Source: Turnera subulata | Lineage: Eukaryota; Streptophyta; Magnoliopsida; Malpighiales; Passifloraceae | Length of the DNA stretch: 64,000 bases | Reading direction: 5' to 3' | Assembly (NCBI GenBank): GCA_028386065.3 | Contig: JAKUCV010007371.1 | Coordinates: 47,675 to 111,674, forward strand | In this document: one piece after another, positions 60,257 to 64,000 of the stretch | How the letters are laid out: each line of letters starts with the position of its first letter | Numbering within the stretch: the first letter of the stretch is position 1 | Notes under the pieces: model-generated | Databases searched by the model: none | What the model saw: only the letters and a program-made list of their open reading frames with translations | What the model was told of the DNA's origin: nothing | Translations under genes and position numbers: made by a program

Positions 60257-62032
60257 ATCTTAGGCAATTACAATTTTATTTTCCCAGTAATTAGGTAAAT
60301 CAAATTTTTATCCAATTCTTTTATAAGACCCAAATTATTTTTATTTTGAACAAATACAGATGTTTGCAAGTAAAAATATAAAAAAAAATTAAGTGTTGTT
60401 ATTAAAACTATGTTGAATTTTTTTTATACATACTTGGAAAATGCTATCAATAGAATTATTTGACGATGGAAACTAAAACAAATATTAATATTTTTGTACA
60501 TGGGTAGTTCAATAAATTCTACATGTCCATATTCATTATGATTGCAGTATAATAAAAGTAATTAAGTCACTAGGGAACTAAAAATGTGGGGATATAACCG
60601 TTTAAAGAAATTGTACTAAAGCAAGTAATTTAACAAGTTAATTGTATACAAAATATAATAGGATTTTCCATCTAAAAAAAGGAAAGTTGTTAGCGTGTTG
60701 GTTTGAAATGATAACTTCTAATATAATTTAGATTAGGCAAAAACATATTTAAATAATAAACAAAAAATGACATAATAAGAGAGGAAAAAATATACATATT
60801 AATTTGTTGTAGAGATTAAACTGATATATTATAACATTATTTTCCTATACCCATTACTTTAAAAAATTATTTTACTAAGTTCTAGATTTTAAACACATGT
60901 ATGCCATACTTAGTAAAATTCAATTGTAATCCTATTTCTGTGAAGATGCAATTAACCCAAAATTCTCTAATATTTATTTATGATAATATTAGTAAAATCA
61001 TCTAAACATAATTCTATTGTTATCATCTTAGTTTTTCAATTCCTTTTCTCCTATAATCTGCCTAAGGAAAAAAGATAAGGTTTCTATTGTTTCTTAAGTC
61101 AATAACATGCTATTTTTTATTAATGCAAATGAACTTTGCATTATATAAAATACAGATAGCCATGAGTCCAAAAACATCAGTATTAAACCTTGGATGTCAC
61201 CGTTAGGATTTTTATATCGCAGGACATCAGTAAAGAGAAGGTAATGGTAAAAGAAAAGAAAAAAATTGTTTGTGGACTGTATAGAAACACATGGAATAAA
61301 ATATAGAGGGATAGTCGATAATGGTAAAAAAAATGACCATTTTTGTTTGAGGACTCTTTGTAAACATATGAAGGAAAAGTTATGACTAGGTTGATCTCAT
61401 CATGGAGATACACCCGTACATTAAATGACTTCATATTTATCGTCTAATACTTACAAATTAACTAAAAATTCTCATTTAAGTTGGCTTCTTCCTCTCCACG
61501 TGAGCCATATATATGTAAAACAAAAATTATATTGTTTCTTAAATTAATAAAATATGATTTCCAATTAGTATAAATGCAGTTTTTGCCGTATAAAATTTAA
61601 ATCTACAACGTGACAGCCACCATTTTTATACTTAACGACATTAAAGGAAAAAAATAATACTAATTATTTTTGTGTTTCTGGACTTTATAAGAACATGTAA
61701 TGAAATGTGAAGCTAATAAATCTACAACATGACAGCCACAACTTTATAGAAAAAATAATGTTAATCTTTTTTTTGATGTTTGTGGACATTATAAGAACAC
61801 ATGTAAACGTATGCCATCTGTCTTTAATCCAGATAACATCTTGGTAAAATATGACACTAATCATGGCATAAAAATCCTAGGATGCTCTATTTTTTTACAG
61901 ACATGAAGACAACTGGCAGTATATGTGGTTGTACAAGGTGAAATATATAAATTCTATGCATGAATAAAAAAACATGTTATACAAGAGATAGATCAGACGG
62001 TGTACTGTCCACCATATTTGCAAACATGGCAG
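60257..62032. other. AT-rich stretch without a supported gene
   Basis: No gene, RNA or clear element was found. The similar phrases TACAACGTGACAGCCAC (61604) and TACAACATGACAGCCAC (61724) are a short diverged direct repeat. The minus-strand frame at 61183-61434 has no recognised domain. Confidence 0.4.
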
Positions 62033-62492
62033 GATTGGTACAGCTCTTGCCCGGAATGCCACAGTGGCATAAATAATTATAACGTCAACATATGGTGCGA
62101 TCGGTGCGGTGAACTAAAAAAAACCAATACCATGATAAAATGTTTCCTTTAAGAATCTTATATTTCAGTAAGAAATTATTATTTAACATGCATATTAGTT
62201 TTATAAATATCTACTCTCATACAGGTATCGCCTTAAAACTTCAATTCAAGATGAAAACGGTATAGCTGATATGTTAATCTTTGGCACCATTGTGGAAAAA
62301 ATGCTTACCACACCCGCATCACAATTAGCTTATACTACAAAAACTAAGCGCAATGAGATGCATCCAATATTTGGCAAGATTCTCAACAAACAAAAAATTT
62401 CCCTACAAGCAAATCAACTCTCCTTCATGATCCGCCAAGCAACTTGGAGCCACTTTGAAAAAAAAAAACAAAACAAAACCAGGTTCACGTAA
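62033..62492 (+). pseudogene. RPA1 (RPA70) C-terminal-like fragment: zinc ribbon plus OB-fold start
   Basis: After an AG acceptor at 62031-62032 the frame reads DWYSSCPECHSGIN...WCDRCGELKK, the CxxC...CxxC zinc ribbon of the large replication protein A subunit. A second exon, after ATACAG at about 62224, reads YRLKTSIQDENGIADMLIFG and continues to a stop at 62490, like the following OB-fold strand. No GT donor lies at the expected place between them and the N-terminal DNA-binding domains are absent, so I call it a broken fragment. RPA1-like genes bind single-stranded DNA. Copies are also carried by plant Helitrons. Confidence 0.6.
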
Positions 62493-63192
62493 CTATTAAC
62501 ATTTACCAATATTGCCTTTTCCTTTTTCTTTTATTATGCAACCATTAACACCATCAATATTGTTTTTCTAGAACAGTTTAGAAGATAAAGACAAAAATAT
62601 ACAGGGAAGAATTAGGTACTGCAGAGGACTGGAAGAATAAAGCCTTAAATCTTTCTTATAGATTGTCTACTGTAACCCTATTTATGTTGAATATATACAA
62701 CGCACGGCCTCTTTTTATTGTATATATTCCATTTGATATGTAGAATATATTGAAACTAACTATATAATCTATTTATAATTTTTTAGTTCCGATATAACAT
62801 AAGAACAACATGATTCCATAAAAAAAAATGAAATTTCAATAAGAATATAATTTAGTAATATATATTTAGCTGAAGTTTTTATCTCAACAATCATCACATC
62901 AATTCGAACATTATTAAAATGTGTCATTTGGACAAAACATTGAGGGCCGCAGCCAAGCAAGGCCACCATCCTTGTATATATAATTATATATACGATTGCC
63001 TTTAAAAAGAATTGTGGCTTTTTTTAAGAAAAAACGGGATTTGTGAGTTTGTAATAAAATAGCGGTCTTTGGGAGAATAGTCCGGGTATTTCGAAACTCG
63101 GGGCAGGGAGAAAGACACGGTGTCTAGATACGACTCGATATCATAAGGGCATTGTCGTCATCACAGGGTCACCGCCTATCGCTTGATACCAC

Positions 63193-63200
63193 TATAAAAA
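63193..63200 (+). promoter_or_regulatory. TATA box of the polyubiquitin promoter
   Basis: TATAAAAA about 135 bases before the donor of the 5'-UTR intron. Transcription would begin near 63225. The leader that follows is CT-rich. Confidence 0.7.
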
Positions 63201-63327
63201 TAACAGAGTGGGTTTGTCATCGCCCCACTATTGCATATAGCAACACAAATCTGGTTCCAGAGAAAGAAAAGGCTCCTTCCTTCGACTCCACGATATATCA
63301 TATCCTTCTCTCTTTCTCCATCTCAAG

Positions 63328-64000
<673 letters not shown>

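Larger units (their letters stand above)
57315..62974 (+). repeat. Ancestral locus copy B
   Basis: It matches copy A blocks in order, from about 57315 (GAATAATGGTGCCATGCG) to CCATCCTTG at 62974. It has a TATA box (57403-57410), a 5' exon donor (57503/57504), an intron, the acceptor at 58651-58652 and a decayed ORF. Compared with copy A it has about 2.6 kb extra between 60257 and 62835, including the RPA1-like fragment. The upstream text TCATACTATATATTAAAGC at 57110 resembles a Helitron 5' end, but no CTRR-type 3' end was found. Confidence 0.7.

Noticed and set aside
57110..62974. Calling copy B a Helitron
   Set aside because: Only a 5'-like TC start was seen; there is no CTRR end with a hairpin at the right place, and the base before TC is T and not A.

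Overview
This is plant nuclear DNA, most likely from a eudicot. It holds a spliced wall-associated-kinase-like receptor gene, AT-rich spacers, plant LTR retrotransposon lineages (Tekay-, Reina- and Ogre/Tat-like Ty3/gypsy, plus a Ty1/copia remnant), an L1-type LINE, Helitrons, MULE- and hAT-type DNA elements, and the start of a polyubiquitin gene with a 5'-UTR intron. I cannot name the species from sequence alone. Element boundaries were read by eye from TG...CA ends, target-site duplications (TSDs) and matching flanks; no alignments were run.

Layout. 1-4.8 kb: retroelement debris, including a dense array of short hairpins, one minus-strand LTR, a copia 3' end and a SINE-like sequence. 4.8-7.3 kb: the WAK-like gene on the minus strand, three exons, 711 codons. 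9.1-40.1 kb: one ancestral locus of about 3.5 kb expanded to about 31 kb by nested insertions. A paralogous copy of this locus at 57.3-63.0 kb still has several of the empty sites. The nest consists of a three-LTR Tekay composite (9233-20814, TSD CAGTA), a Helitron (21104-31311), and a deleted Tekay (33736-39480, TSD TTTAA). The Helitron itself holds a foldback element and a MULE (23620-31207, 9-bp TSD), and the MULE holds a Reina-type gypsy element (24989-30182). 41.0-51.4 kb: three solo-type LTRs, two hAT-like elements and a small Helitron. 51.6-57.0 kb: a full-length but disabled L1-type LINE on the minus strand. 57.3-63.0 kb: the second copy of the ancestral locus, with a frameshifted ORF and, further downstream, an RPA1-like zinc-ribbon/OB-fold fragment. 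63.2-64.0 kb: promoter, 5'-UTR intron and first 33 codons of polyubiquitin, cut by the window end.

Only two genes look like functional host genes: the WAK-like kinase and polyubiquitin. A 144-codon ORF at 32949-33383 is open but sits in a badly interrupted transcription unit. The retroelement coding regions all carry stops, frameshifts or deletions. The most unusual signals are two kinds of hairpin array. One, at 82-811, has a near-constant TTCNG-type loop with changing but complementary arms. The other is a hairpin module at the same position in several Tekay-like LTRs, where the sequence differs but the pairing is kept.
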